NCBI GenBank assembly: GCA_016296655.1
Contig: JAEDIW010000008.1
Span: 1 to 64,000 of the forward strand
DNA: 64,000 bases
Source of the DNA: Treponema sp.
Lineage (GTDB): Bacteria > Spirochaetota > Spirochaetia > Treponematales > Treponemataceae
Direction: 5' to 3'
The notes under the pieces are model-generated. The model did not search any database. It was not told the origin of the DNA and worked only from the letters and a program-made list of their open reading frames with translations. The translations under genes and the position numbers were made by a program. Below, piece after piece: positions 44,181 through 52,713 of the stretch (its first letter is position 1; each line of letters starts with the position of its first letter).

Positions 44181-44834
44181 ATGAGTGAAATTACAGGAAT
44201 ACTTGAAAAATTAAAAGGAACCAAAGAAGCTGAAATTCTGGAAAAAATAGAAGCTTCTTATGAAAAAATTGCAGCTGCGCAGAAAACATGGTATGAAAAA
44301 TCTTCCGTACTATGTCCTTCAGGATGTGGCCAATGCTGCCACAATTTTGAGCCAGATTTGCTCAGCAGCGAAGCCTTGTATATGGCAGCATGGCTTTTGG
44401 AAAATCAGGCAGAAACAGCTGAAAAAGTCGCCGCAGGCATTTTTCCATTCGAAAATGGAAAGACCTGCCTGTTCCATGACTTTAACAATCCTTACCATTG
44501 CACAATTTATGGTGGAAGAGCCTTTATCTGCCGGCTTTTTGGGGCTAGCGGTGGGAAAGGCAAGCACACAGAAGTTGTATGGAAACCTTGCAAGTTTTAT
44601 CCTCAGAATGAACTTCAAAAATTCAAGCCACCTCTGGCGCACAGACAGTACAGTCAGGAAGAACTGCTTGAAGAATTTGGTATTCTACCGCCAGTAATGA
44701 GCAATTTTTTGGAAGAGGCTGTTTCATTTGAACCTGGCAATGCAAAAACCAGGCTTTTACGCGAAATTCTGCCGGATGCAGTACGCCGGCTAAAATGGAT
44801 TGCCTTTATGAACAGCGGAAACATTGCAAGTTGA
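44181..44834 (+). CDS. YkgJ-family cysteine-cluster protein
   Basis: 217 residues. Cysteine cluster at about residues 45-53 (CPSGCGQCCHNF), then CLFHDFNNPYHCTIYGGRAFICRLFG, the YkgJ (zinc- or iron-sulfur-binding) family pattern. N-terminal 40 residues are helical. Function unknown. The AGG of AAAGGCC serves as a weak ribosome site. It stands alone between asnB/SIMPL and gltB. The leader RNA of the same design as those of asnB and gltB suggests a link to nitrogen status. Confidence 0.85.
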   Translation: MSEITGILEKLKGTKEAEILEKIEASYEKIAAAQKTWYEKSSVLCPSGCGQCCHNFEPDLLSSEALYMAAWLLENQAETAEKVAAGIFPFENGKTCLFHDFNNPYHCTIYGGRAFICRLFGASGGKGKHTEVVWKPCKFYPQNELQKFKPPLAHRQYSQEELLEEFGILPPVMSNFLEEAVSFEPGNAKTRLLREILPDAVRRLKWIAFMNSGNIAS

Positions 44835-44915
44835 AAATATTTTCAGCAATTTCCTGAAAGTTGATACTTTTTTTGAATGTTATCCGATTGAATTGAATTG
44901 CCTTATGCATGAATA

Positions 44916-44945
44916 TTGACATTCAAGGCCTAAAAGCGTTATAAA
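44916..44945 (+). promoter_or_regulatory. gltB promoter
   Basis: TTGACA (44916-44921), 18 bases, TATAAA (44940-44945). Predicted start about 44952. Confidence 0.75.
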
Positions 44946-44954
44946 TAAATCAGA

Positions 44955-45030
44955 TTTGCGGCAAAGACGTCGTAGAAATTTTTCTGAATTTTTAAGAATT
45001 CAGATATTTTTCTACGGCGTCTTTTTTTTT
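44955..45030 (+). promoter_or_regulatory. Nitrogen-type leader: hexaloop hairpin and terminator (gltB)
   Basis: 5' hairpin TTGCGGC (44956-44962), loop AAAGAC, GTCGTAG (44969-44975), all seven positions paired with G-T wobbles. Terminator GACGTCGTAGAAA (44966-44978) pairs with TTTCTACGGCGTC (45009-45021, one G-T), followed by nine T. Also an inner CTGAATT/AATTCAG hairpin. The ribosome site GGGGGA follows at about 45043. Confidence 0.8.
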
Positions 45031-45054
45031 GCCTTTTTTACCGGGGGATATTTT

Positions 45055-48000
45055 ATGAAAACTCTTTATGAACCTAGTTTTGAGCATGACAACTGTGGAA
45101 TTGGAGCGGTTGTAAGCATTGACGGTCTGAAAAGCCGGCAGGTTGTAGAAAATGCTCTGTGCATTGTTGAAAAACTTGAACATCGTGCTGGAAAAGATGC
45201 CGAAGGCAAAACAGGTGACGGTGTAGGAATTCTTCTGCAGATTTGCCATGAGTTTTTTAAAACCGAAGCTAAAAAACTGGGAATTATGCTGGGTGGAGTA
45301 AGAGATTATGCTGTAGGCCAGTTTTTCTTTCCTGCAAACGAAGCTGAATGTAATGCAGAAAAGCTGCGTTTTGAAGAAATCTGTTCATCCTGCGGATTAA
45401 AATTTTTAGGCTGGAGAAAAGTTCCTGTTAAAGAAAATGTTCTTGGAAGAAAAGCCAGAGACTGTATGCCTTCAATTTTTCAAGGTTTTGTAGAACGCCC
45501 GGAAAACACAGAACGCGGGCTGGAATTTGACAGGCTTTTGTATCGCGCCCGCATTCTTTTTGAAAAAGATGAAAAATTCGGAAAAAGAACTTATGTATGT
45601 TCACTTTCTTCACGCACAATCGTTTACAAGGGAATGTTCCTGGTAAATCAGCTGAGGACTTTTTACCTTGACCTTCAGTCGCCTGATTACGAAAGCACCT
45701 TGGCAATCGTACATTCAAGATTCAGTACAAACACAAACCCAAGCTGGCAGCGTGCTCATCCAAACAGATTTATTGCCCACAACGGAGAAATCAACACAAT
45801 CCGAGGAAATGTTGACAGAATGCTTGCCCGCGGTGGTGAAATTGACGTAACAGGTTCTGATTCTGCAATGTTTGACAACACACTCGAATACCTTGTAATG
45901 AATGGCATGCCGTTTCCGTTGGCTGTAATGGTTTGTATTCCAGAACCTTGGAAGCATGATGACCAGATGAGCGAAGAAAAAAGGGATTTCTATCATTATT
46001 GGGCAACCATGATGGAACCTTGGGACGGACCTGCTGCAATTCTATTCAGCGACGGAGATATACTTGGAGCAACCCTTGACCGTAATGGTCTGCGCCCAAG
46101 CCGGTATTATATAACCAAGGACAATATGCTTGTTCTTTCAAGTGAAGTCGGAGTTTTGGATATCCCTGAAAATCAAATCGTAAAAAAAGCTCGCCTTGAA
46201 CCTGGAAAAATGCTCCTTGTTGATACAGTTCAGCGCAGACTCATTGATGATGAAGAAATCAAACACAGTTTTGCTGGTGAACATCCTTACGGTGAATGGC
46301 TGAATCAGGGGCTCATTCATCTTGCTGACCTGAAAATTCCAAATAAAAAAATTCCTGTAAATACTCAGGAACAGCGCGACAAATTGTACAGGGCTTTTGG
46401 CTGGAACTATGAAGACGTAAACGAAATGATTCTTCCAATGGCCTTAAACGGAATTGAACCGACAGCTTCTATGGGTGTTGATACAGCACTTGCAGTACTT
46501 TCTGACAAACATCCAAGCCTGTACAGCTACTTTAAGCAGCTGTTTGCCCAGGTTACCAATCCTCCAATTGACAGCCTGCGTGAAAAAGTGATTACAGACA
46601 AAACCGTATATGTAGGTTCAGACGGCAACCTTCTGCATGTTTCTGGAAGCAACTGCCATGTTCTTGAAATAAATAATCCTATTTTGACAGGAACAGACAT
46701 GCAGAAAATCAAGGCACTGAATATGCCTGGACTAAAAACCAAGGTTATTTCACTTTTAGTAGAAGTAAAAAACAGCAAAAACCTTGCTACAGATGCCTTG
46801 CCTGCAAGCGTTGATTTGGATTCGGCTATACAGAAAGTTTTTGCAGACATTGATTCAGCATATAAGGAAGGATACAACATAATGGTTCTTTCTGACCGCG
46901 GAGTTGACGAAAATCATGCAAGCATTCCATCAATTCTGGCAGTTTCCGCAGTCGAACAGTATTTAATCCGAACAAAACGCCGTACTTTAGTTTCTGTGAT
47001 TCTTGAAACAGCAGAACTTAGGGATGTTCATCAGGCTGCAATGTGCCTGGGGTACGGAGCAAGAGCTATAAATCCTTACCTTGCCCATGAATGTATTGCA
47101 GAATTGATTGACACAAATCTTCTTGACAAAGACTATCACACGGCAATTGATGACTACAACAAAGCAATTATCAACGGAGTCGTAAAAATTGCTGCAAAGA
47201 TGGGTATTTCAACAATTCAGTCATACCAGTCAGCACAGATTTTTGAAGCGCTTGGCATCTCAAAAGAAGTTATTGACAAATATTTCACAAATACAGTCAG
47301 CCGCGTAGGAGGAATCGGTCTCAAAGAAATTGAAGAAGATGTTGTTTTCCATCACAGTAAGGCATGGGATCCAAAGGGGCTTACAGTAAACACACACCTG
47401 GATGCCGTAGGCACACACAAACTGCGCCGAGGTCCCAACGCAGAAGACCATCTGTACAGTCCGGAAACAATCGTTGCCCTGCAGGAAGCTACAAGAAGTG
47501 GCAGCTACGAACGATTTAAGGAATATACAAGCCTGGTTGATGACAACGGACATCCGCACACGCTGCGTGCAATGATGGATTTTGCATATCCTGAAAAAGG
47601 CATTCCAATTGAAGAAGTTGAAAGCGTAGAAGAAATTGTACAAAGATTTAAAACAGGTGCAATGTCCTACGGCTCAATCAGTGAAGAAGCCCACAAATGC
47701 ATGGCTGTAGCAATGAACCACCTGCACGGTAAGTCAAACTCTGGAGAGGGTGGCGAAAAACCTGAAAGGCTCGGCACAGAATACAATTCCGCAATCAAAC
47801 AGGTTGCTTCTGGCCGCTTTGGAGTTACAGAAGAATATCTTTTAAGCGCAAAAGAAATTCAGATTAAAATGGCACAAGGTGCAAAGCCTGGAGAAGGCGG
47901 ACATCTGCCAGGCAAAAAGGTTTATCCATGGATTGCAAAAACAAGATATGCAACTCCAGGTGTTTCATTGATTTCACCACCTCCACACCATGACATCTAT

Positions 48001-49611
48001 TCTATAGAAGATTTGGCTCAGCTTATCTACGATTTGAAAAATGCAAACCGTTCAGCCCGCATCTCTGTAAAACTTGTAAGCGAAGCCGGTGTCGGAACAA
48101 TTGCCGCCGGAGTTGCAAAAGCTGGAGCAAGAGTAATCCTAATTTCCGGCCATGACGGCGGTACAGGAGCTGCTCCAATCAGTTCAATTCATCATGCAGG
48201 ACTTCCTTGGGAGCTTGGACTTGCAGAAACCCATCAGACATTAATCCAGAACGGTCTGCGCAGCCGCGTACGCATTGAAACCGACGGAAAACTGATGAGC
48301 GGACGTGATGTCGTCATTGCAGCCCTACTCGGCGCACAGGAATTCGGCTTTGCAACAGCACCTCTTATTACAATGGGCTGTGCAATGATGCGCGTATGTA
48401 ATTTGGACACTTGTCCATTTGGAGTTGCAACCCAAAACGAAAATCTACGCAGACGCTTTACCGGCAAACCAGAATATGTTGAAAACTTCATGAAATTCAT
48501 CGCTCAGGAAATGCGTGAATACATGGCAAAACTCGGTGTACATTCAATTGATGAAATGTGCGGACGAACAGATTTGCTTAAGCTCAAAGACAAGCAGGGT
48601 TTTAAGCGCGCAGCACTTGTTGACCTGAGCCGCATTATTGAATGGCGCGATGACGGCTACTGGCGGACTCCTGAAGGCGACATCGGCTCTTTTGACTTCC
48701 AGCTGAAAAAAACTGTTGACGAGCACATCCTCCTGCCGGCATTTGAAAAGCTGAACCAACCGCTTCAGGGCGCAGTTGCCCAAAAGTTAAACGTTCTGAA
48801 TTCTCTGTTGCCTGTACAAAGTACAAACAGAACCGTCGGAACTATTTTGGGAAGCGAAATTCAGAAAAAATTTGGCAATTCCCTTGCAGACGATACATTT
48901 ACTATCAACTGCATCGGCGGTGGCGGTCAGTCCTTCGGAGCATTTATTCCAAAAGGCCTTACCCTGCGCCTGACAGGAGATGCAAATGACTACCTTGGCA
49001 AAGGCCTTTCCGGTGGAAAAATCGTTGTTACAACACCGAAAGCATTTGAAGGAGAAGCCGACAAAAACATAATTATCGGAAACGTTGCTTTATTTGGTGC
49101 AACCAGTGGAAAAGCTTTCATCAATGGGGTTGCAGGCGAACGCTTCTGCGTAAGAAATTCAGGAGCAACAGTCGTTGCAGAAGGATGCGGAGACCACGGA
49201 CTTGAATACATGACAGGTGGAACAGCCGTTATTCTTGGCAAAACCGGCAAAAACCTCTGCGCAGGTATGAGTGGCGGCATTGCCTATATTCTGGATGAAA
49301 AACATGACCTTTATAAGCGTCTGAATACGGAACTTGTAACAATGTACAACCTTGACGCTGAAACCACAGTTTGCAAGGAAGGTACAAGCGACAGCCAGAT
49401 TCTGCGCGATTTAATTGAAGAACATGTGCGTGAAACAGGTTCAGCACTCGGAATGAAAATTCTGACAGAATGGAAAAAATATTCTGCCCTTTTCAAAAAA
49501 GTCATTCCTAACGACTACCTGCGGATGATGAGCGAAATCTATTGCGGCGAAAGCGAAGGACTTTCACATGAAGATGCAGTTCTTGCAGCTTTCAAAAAAA
49601 TCACAGCCTGA
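45055..49611 (+). CDS. gltB: Glutamate synthase, large subunit
   Basis: Converts 2-oxoglutarate and glutamine to two glutamates. 1,518 residues, family length. The ATG at 45055 gives a short propeptide MKTLYEPSFEHDN before the catalytic Cys14 (CGIGAVV). Domains in order: class II glutaminase, central domain, FMN-binding synthase domain (KSNSGEGGEKPERLGT, ISGHDGGTGAAPISSIHHAGLPWELGL) with the 3Fe-4S cluster cysteines in GCAMMRVCNLDTCPFGVATQ, and the C-terminal beta-helix (GGGGQSFGAF, YLGKGLSGGK, GDHGLEYMTGG). The small subunit gltD is not next to it. Uncleaved upstream residues in the frame are leader RNA. Confidence 0.97.
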   Translation: MKTLYEPSFEHDNCGIGAVVSIDGLKSRQVVENALCIVEKLEHRAGKDAEGKTGDGVGILLQICHEFFKTEAKKLGIMLGGVRDYAVGQFFFPANEAECNAEKLRFEEICSSCGLKFLGWRKVPVKENVLGRKARDCMPSIFQGFVERPENTERGLEFDRLLYRARILFEKDEKFGKRTYVCSLSSRTIVYKGMFLVNQLRTFYLDLQSPDYESTLAIVHSRFSTNTNPSWQRAHPNRFIAHNGEINTIRGNVDRMLARGGEIDVTGSDSAMFDNTLEYLVMNGMPFPLAVMVCIPEPWKHDDQMSEEKRDFYHYWATMMEPWDGPAAILFSDGDILGATLDRNGLRPSRYYITKDNMLVLSSEVGVLDIPENQIVKKARLEPGKMLLVDTVQRRLIDDEEIKHSFAGEHPYGEWLNQGLIHLADLKIPNKKIPVNTQEQRDKLYRAFGWNYEDVNEMILPMALNGIEPTASMGVDTALAVLSDKHPSLYSYFKQLFAQVTNPPIDSLREKVITDKTVYVGSDGNLLHVSGSNCHVLEINNPILTGTDMQKIKALNMPGLKTKVISLLVEVKNSKNLATDALPASVDLDSAIQKVFADIDSAYKEGYNIMVLSDRGVDENHASIPSILAVSAVEQYLIRTKRRTLVSVILETAELRDVHQAAMCLGYGARAINPYLAHECIAELIDTNLLDKDYHTAIDDYNKAIINGVVKIAAKMGISTIQSYQSAQIFEALGISKEVIDKYFTNTVSRVGGIGLKEIEEDVVFHHSKAWDPKGLTVNTHLDAVGTHKLRRGPNAEDHLYSPETIVALQEATRSGSYERFKEYTSLVDDNGHPHTLRAMMDFAYPEKGIPIEEVESVEEIVQRFKTGAMSYGSISEEAHKCMAVAMNHLHGKSNSGEGGEKPERLGTEYNSAIKQVASGRFGVTEEYLLSAKEIQIKMAQGAKPGEGGHLPGKKVYPWIAKTRYATPGVSLISPPPHHDIYSIEDLAQLIYDLKNANRSARISVKLVSEAGVGTIAAGVAKAGARVILISGHDGGTGAAPISSIHHAGLPWELGLAETHQTLIQNGLRSRVRIETDGKLMSGRDVVIAALLGAQEFGFATAPLITMGCAMMRVCNLDTCPFGVATQNENLRRRFTGKPEYVENFMKFIAQEMREYMAKLGVHSIDEMCGRTDLLKLKDKQGFKRAALVDLSRIIEWRDDGYWRTPEGDIGSFDFQLKKTVDEHILLPAFEKLNQPLQGAVAQKLNVLNSLLPVQSTNRTVGTILGSEIQKKFGNSLADDTFTINCIGGGGQSFGAFIPKGLTLRLTGDANDYLGKGLSGGKIVVTTPKAFEGEADKNIIIGNVALFGATSGKAFINGVAGERFCVRNSGATVVAEGCGDHGLEYMTGGTAVILGKTGKNLCAGMSGGIAYILDEKHDLYKRLNTELVTMYNLDAETTVCKEGTSDSQILRDLIEEHVRETGSALGMKILTEWKKYSALFKKVIPNDYLRMMSEIYCGESEGLSHEDAVLAAFKKITA

Positions 49612-49647
49612 TTGATTTATAAGCTTTGAAAATCCAGTTATAAAAAA

Positions 49648-49692
49648 AACAGATGCCCTTTTCCTGTTAAGGATTAGGTCGTCTGTTTTTTT
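49648..49692 (+). terminator. Terminator of gltB
   Basis: AAACAGA and TCTGTTT arms around an inner CCTT/AAGG stem, followed by T-run TTTTTTT. About 37 bases past the gltB stop. Confidence 0.65.
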
Positions 49693-49700
49693 CTGCACAG

Positions 49701-49727
49701 TTCAAAAAGTTCAAAAAGTTCAAAAAT
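49701..49727. repeat. Short tandem repeat, 9-base unit
   Basis: Three adjoining copies of TTCAAAAAG (last with one change). Function unknown. Confidence 0.7.
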
Positions 49728-49740
49728 TACCATGCGTCAG

Positions 49741-49840
49741 CGATTGTAGCAACGCGAAGCGTCCGGCTTCAGCCGGATGGAGCGAAAGCGGAATTGCGGA
49801 AAGCGCGGCCTGAAGCAAAGCGGAGGGAGACGCCCTGAAA
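49741..49840 (-). repeat. GC-rich intergenic repeat, family III, copy 2
   Basis: On the complement begins TTTCAGGGCG, contains CGCAATTCCGCTTTCGCTCC and ends GTTGCTACAATCGC, matching the copy at 7296-7441 at both ends and in the core. It contains a hairpin GGCTGAAGCC. Lies directly upstream of the bioY operator. Confidence 0.7.
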
Positions 49841-49874
49841 ATTGTCAACCCTTAACAAAACAAAAGTTGACAAT
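49841..49874 (+). promoter_or_regulatory. BirA-type operator of bioYMN
   Basis: Perfect 9-bp inverted repeat ATTGTCAAC (49841-49849) - 16 bases - GTTGACAAT (49866-49874). The arm sequence and 16-base spacing match the BirA biotin-repressor operator. The right arm contains the -35 hexamer TTGACA. Confidence 0.85.
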
Positions 49875-49895
49875 AAACACGAAATTTTGTAGACT
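49867..49895 (+). promoter_or_regulatory. bioY promoter
   Basis: TTGACA (49867-49872), 17 bases, TAGACT (49890-49895), then six bases to the ATG at 49902, so the mRNA should be leaderless. No Shine-Dalgarno present. Confidence 0.7.
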
Positions 49896-49901
49896 TGCGC
49901 C

Positions 49902-50531
49902 ATGAAAAATAGAAACGCTTTAATTTCTTCGTTTGTGGCATTATTTGCTGCAATTATTTGTGTCGGCTGCTTTATAAAAATTCCACTGGGTGCAGTTCCT
50001 GTAGTTTTGCAAAATGGTCTTTGCATTTTGTCAGGAGTTTTACTTGGCGGCATATTAGGAGGAGCTCCCACGGCTCTTTTCCTGCTTGCAGGCCTTATCG
50101 GACTGCCAGTTTATTCAGGTGGAACCAGCGGCATTGCCGTATGGATGGGACCGACAGGCGGTTTTTTGCCAGGATATTTTCTTGGAGCTCTCGTAGCAGG
50201 ACTTATTGCAGGCAAACCGTCCGTAAACGAAATCAAAAAAATTGACGGCAAAGTTTACGTTGAAATAAAAAGTTTTATCCGCGTAATCATTGCAATTATT
50301 TCAGGAATGATTATTCTTTATATTCCAGGCATCATTCATTTTGCATCCTGGGCAGCCAAAGCCGGAAAAATTCCTGCAGAAAAAACTGCCATGGCATACA
50401 CAATGGGCGCCTGCGTAATTCCATTCATTCCAGGAGATGTATTGAAGATTGCTGTTGCAATTCCTGTGGCATTTGCCCTCAGACCTGTAGTTGCACAGTA
50501 TCTTTTTTCCACAAAAAAGAATGCAGACTAA
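49902..50531 (+). CDS. bioY: Biotin ECF transporter S component BioY
   Basis: Membrane substrate-binding subunit for biotin. 209 residues with about six transmembrane segments. BioY signatures: CVGCFIKIPLGAVPVVLQNGLCILSGVLLGG near the N-terminus, FLLAGLIGLPVYSGGTSG, and GPTGGFLPGYFLGALVAG. The C-terminal part includes FIPGDVLKIAVAIPVAFAL. BioM follows, overlapping by 11 bases. Preceded by a BirA operator, consistent with repression by biotin. Confidence 0.95.
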   Translation: MKNRNALISSFVALFAAIICVGCFIKIPLGAVPVVLQNGLCILSGVLLGGILGGAPTALFLLAGLIGLPVYSGGTSGIAVWMGPTGGFLPGYFLGALVAGLIAGKPSVNEIKKIDGKVYVEIKSFIRVIIAIISGMIILYIPGIIHFASWAAKAGKIPAEKTAMAYTMGACVIPFIPGDVLKIAVAIPVAFALRPVVAQYLFSTKKNAD

Positions 50532-51255
50532 TTTGCGAAAAATCTGTATAAAAAACATTTCCAAAACCTTTCAAACAGCGCAGGGAACTTTAGAAGCTTT
50601 AAAAAATGTAAGTTTTGAAGTTGAAGAAGGAACCTGCACTGTCATCGGTGGCGAAAACGGCAGCGGAAAAAGCCTTCTAATGTCCATTATTTCAGGACTG
50701 GAAGAAGCCGATTCCGGCACAGTTGAAACTTTTTCAAAAGTAGGCTTGGTTTTTCAGGAAGCCGAAACGCAGATTCTTGGTGAAACACCAGCCGAAGATG
50801 TTGCCTTTGGTCCTAAAAACCTCAAATGGCCGGAAGAAAAAGTAAAAGTCGCCGTTGAAAATGCCCTGAAAAAAACAGGCCTTTATGCAAAAGCCGATTT
50901 TCCGGCAAGATTTCTGTCTGGCGGAGAAAAACGGCGGCTGGCGGTTGCCTGTATGCTGGCAATGGAACTGCCTGTGTTTATCCTTGATGAACCTTATGCA
51001 AATCTGGATTATACAGGAGTAAAACAGGTAAACAGTTTGATTACAGCCCTCAAAAAAGAAGGCAAAACCGTAATCATTTTAAGCCATGAAATTGAAAAAT
51101 GTCTCGGCCTTGCGGACCGCTTCATAGTTTTGTTCCGCGGAAAAAAAGTGTTTGATGGTATGCCAGAAGCAGCCCTTGCAGAAAACCTTGAGCAGTGGAA
51201 CATCCGAAATCCACTGAATTCCTACAAATCAGTAAAAGACCTGCTATGGCTGTAA
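50521..51255 (+). CDS. bioM: Biotin ECF transporter ATPase BioM
   Basis: ATP-binding subunit. 244 residues from the ATG at 50521, which overlaps the end of bioY. Walker A GGENGSGKSLLMSII (about residue 43), Q-loop VFQEAETQILGETPAEDVAFGP (ECF-type Q-helix), signature FLSGGEKRRLAVACML, Walker B FILDEPYANLD, and H-loop ILSHE. Translationally coupled to bioY and bioN. Confidence 0.93.
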   Translation: MQTNLRKICIKNISKTFQTAQGTLEALKNVSFEVEEGTCTVIGGENGSGKSLLMSIISGLEEADSGTVETFSKVGLVFQEAETQILGETPAEDVAFGPKNLKWPEEKVKVAVENALKKTGLYAKADFPARFLSGGEKRRLAVACMLAMELPVFILDEPYANLDYTGVKQVNSLITALKKEGKTVIILSHEIEKCLGLADRFIVLFRGKKVFDGMPEAALAENLEQWNIRNPLNSYKSVKDLLWL

Positions 51256-51917
51256 AAATTAAAACAAAACAAAAATATTCAGCTTTTTCATACAAAAGCG
51301 GAAATTCTTTTGTGCATCGCTGCCCTGCATGGATAAAAATTCTTTTTATTCCACTGTTCAGCCTTTGTACATTTTACCTTCCGCCCGTTTTTTCCGTTTT
51401 TTTGATAATTTTACAGTTTTCCCTGGCCCGCTACCTGAAATTTTCTGCAAAAGAGATGGTCGCAGACTTAAAGCCTGTCCTTTACTACTTTTTTCTGCTT
51501 GCCTTTACGAAAGTTCTGATATGGGCTGGCAGCGGCTTTTCGGAACACCCCTCATTAGACTGGCAGACCTGCATCATGCTTTTAAAACTTTTCTGTCTGA
51601 TGCAGCTTGCTTCCATAGTTTTCAAAACCTCAACATCTCTAGAATTACGCGAAGGAATCAGCCTGATTGAAAGCAAATGCCGGAAATTTCTCCATTTAAG
51701 AGAAAAAAACACACTTACAGATACAATTTCACTTTTTGTAAATTTTATTCCGATGGTAAGCAAAAACTGGCAGCAGGCAGAACGTGCATGGAAAGCCCGC
51801 GGCGGAAAAAAATCGCTGAAAATGTACTTTACCTTGATTCCCGTCCTGTTTTCCGTCGGCATGAAACAAGCCTACAATTCAGCAAGAGCAATCTGCGCTC
51901 GGGAAATTACTTCATAA
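51246..51917 (+). CDS. bioN: ECF transporter transmembrane protein BioN
   Basis: Energy-coupling membrane subunit (EcfT type). 223 residues from the ATG at 51246, which overlaps the stop of bioM. About five hydrophobic segments. The ARG coupling motif is seen in QQAERAWKARGGKKS (about residue 190), which contacts the ATPase. Completes the bioYMN set. Confidence 0.88.
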   Translation: MAVKIKTKQKYSAFSYKSGNSFVHRCPAWIKILFIPLFSLCTFYLPPVFSVFLIILQFSLARYLKFSAKEMVADLKPVLYYFFLLAFTKVLIWAGSGFSEHPSLDWQTCIMLLKLFCLMQLASIVFKTSTSLELREGISLIESKCRKFLHLREKNTLTDTISLFVNFIPMVSKNWQQAERAWKARGGKKSLKMYFTLIPVLFSVGMKQAYNSARAICAREITS

Positions 51918-51943
51918 ATTTTAATTTTCTGGAGCAAGGCATT

Positions 51944-52016
51944 GGCAGACGCCCCTTTCGCACTTCACTCACGTTCATCTGCCTGCGGCAGACTTCGGTG
52001 CTCCACGGGCGGCTAG
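51944..52016 (+). repeat. Structured intergenic repeat, family I, copy C
   Basis: GGCAGA, stem 1 CGCCC (51950-51954), CTTTC, stem 2 GCAC (51960-51963), inner TCTGCC/GGCAGA hairpin, stem 2 GTGC (51998-52001), TCCA, stem 1 GGGCG (52007-52011), GCTAG. Lies between the convergent bioN and the HAD gene. Confidence 0.8.
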
Positions 52017-52058
52017 TCAGGCACAGGTCAGCATATTCTGCGCCTTCAAAAATCTTTC

Positions 52059-52712
52059 TCAGAAAAAGCTCAGCAAATCAGCAGGCTTTTCAACAGAAAA
52101 ATCACATTCAAAACCTGCCGGCACAAACTCATCAATCAAAGGATTTTTCACTTTGCAAACTGCAAATCCTTTTTTTCTCATCTGCCCAAATTCCCAGTCA
52201 AAACAGCCGGCAAAAAGAGTTTTTCCAGCCTCACAAGCAGGCGGCAAACAGATTCTGCAATCTTCCCGGCCGGTAAAGAAAAATCCGTCAAAAAATTCAT
52301 CTGCATCAAAATAAGCAAGTATCCGGCGCGTAATATTTTCAGGCTTTGATGAAAAAACTGCAAGCTTTACATCTTTCAGCATGAGGTTTTCAAGCAGATT
52401 TGCAATTCCCGGAACCATCATCACCTGGTCAAGACAAATGGTTTCGAAATTGTCAAAAAAATCTTTAACAAAAACCTCTTTTTCTATTTTGTCCTGCATT
52501 TTTTTCAAAGCCAGATGTTTTTCCAGCATTTCCAGACATTTTTCTACAAAAATTTCATTGCTATATGCTGCAACCTGAAAAATTTCATCATCCGGCATTC
52601 GTTTCAGGCCATATTTTTCAAAAGTTAAATTCAGTGCAGAACAAATGCTGTAAAGCGAATTTATCAAAGTTCCGTCAAACCCTAAAAACAAACTTGTAAA
52701 TTTTTCAGCCAT
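52059..52712 (-). CDS. HAD-superfamily protein lacking the nucleophile
   Basis: 217 residues, phosphoglycolate-phosphatase-like fold with a helical cap. Motif I reads FLGFDGTLINS, so the first Asp of the usual DxDGT (nucleophile) is Gly; the second Asp is kept. Motif II is present (VFSSKP). The late motif normally carrying Asp pairs reads GCFDWEFGQMRKKG. It is therefore probably not a normal phosphatase. The ATG at 52712 lies 2 bases before the end of the XPB-partner gene, so the two are in one operon. Confidence 0.75.
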   Translation of the reverse strand: MAEKFTSLFLGFDGTLINSLYSICSALNLTFEKYGLKRMPDDEIFQVAAYSNEIFVEKCLEMLEKHLALKKMQDKIEKEVFVKDFFDNFETICLDQVMMVPGIANLLENLMLKDVKLAVFSSKPENITRRILAYFDADEFFDGFFFTGREDCRICLPPACEAGKTLFAGCFDWEFGQMRKKGFAVCKVKNPLIDEFVPAGFECDFSVEKPADLLSFF

Positions 52713-52713
52713 T

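Noticed and set aside
50521..51255. Frameshifts in the bio operon
   Set aside because: The gene overlaps are short start-stop overlaps with complete domains, as in coupled translation.
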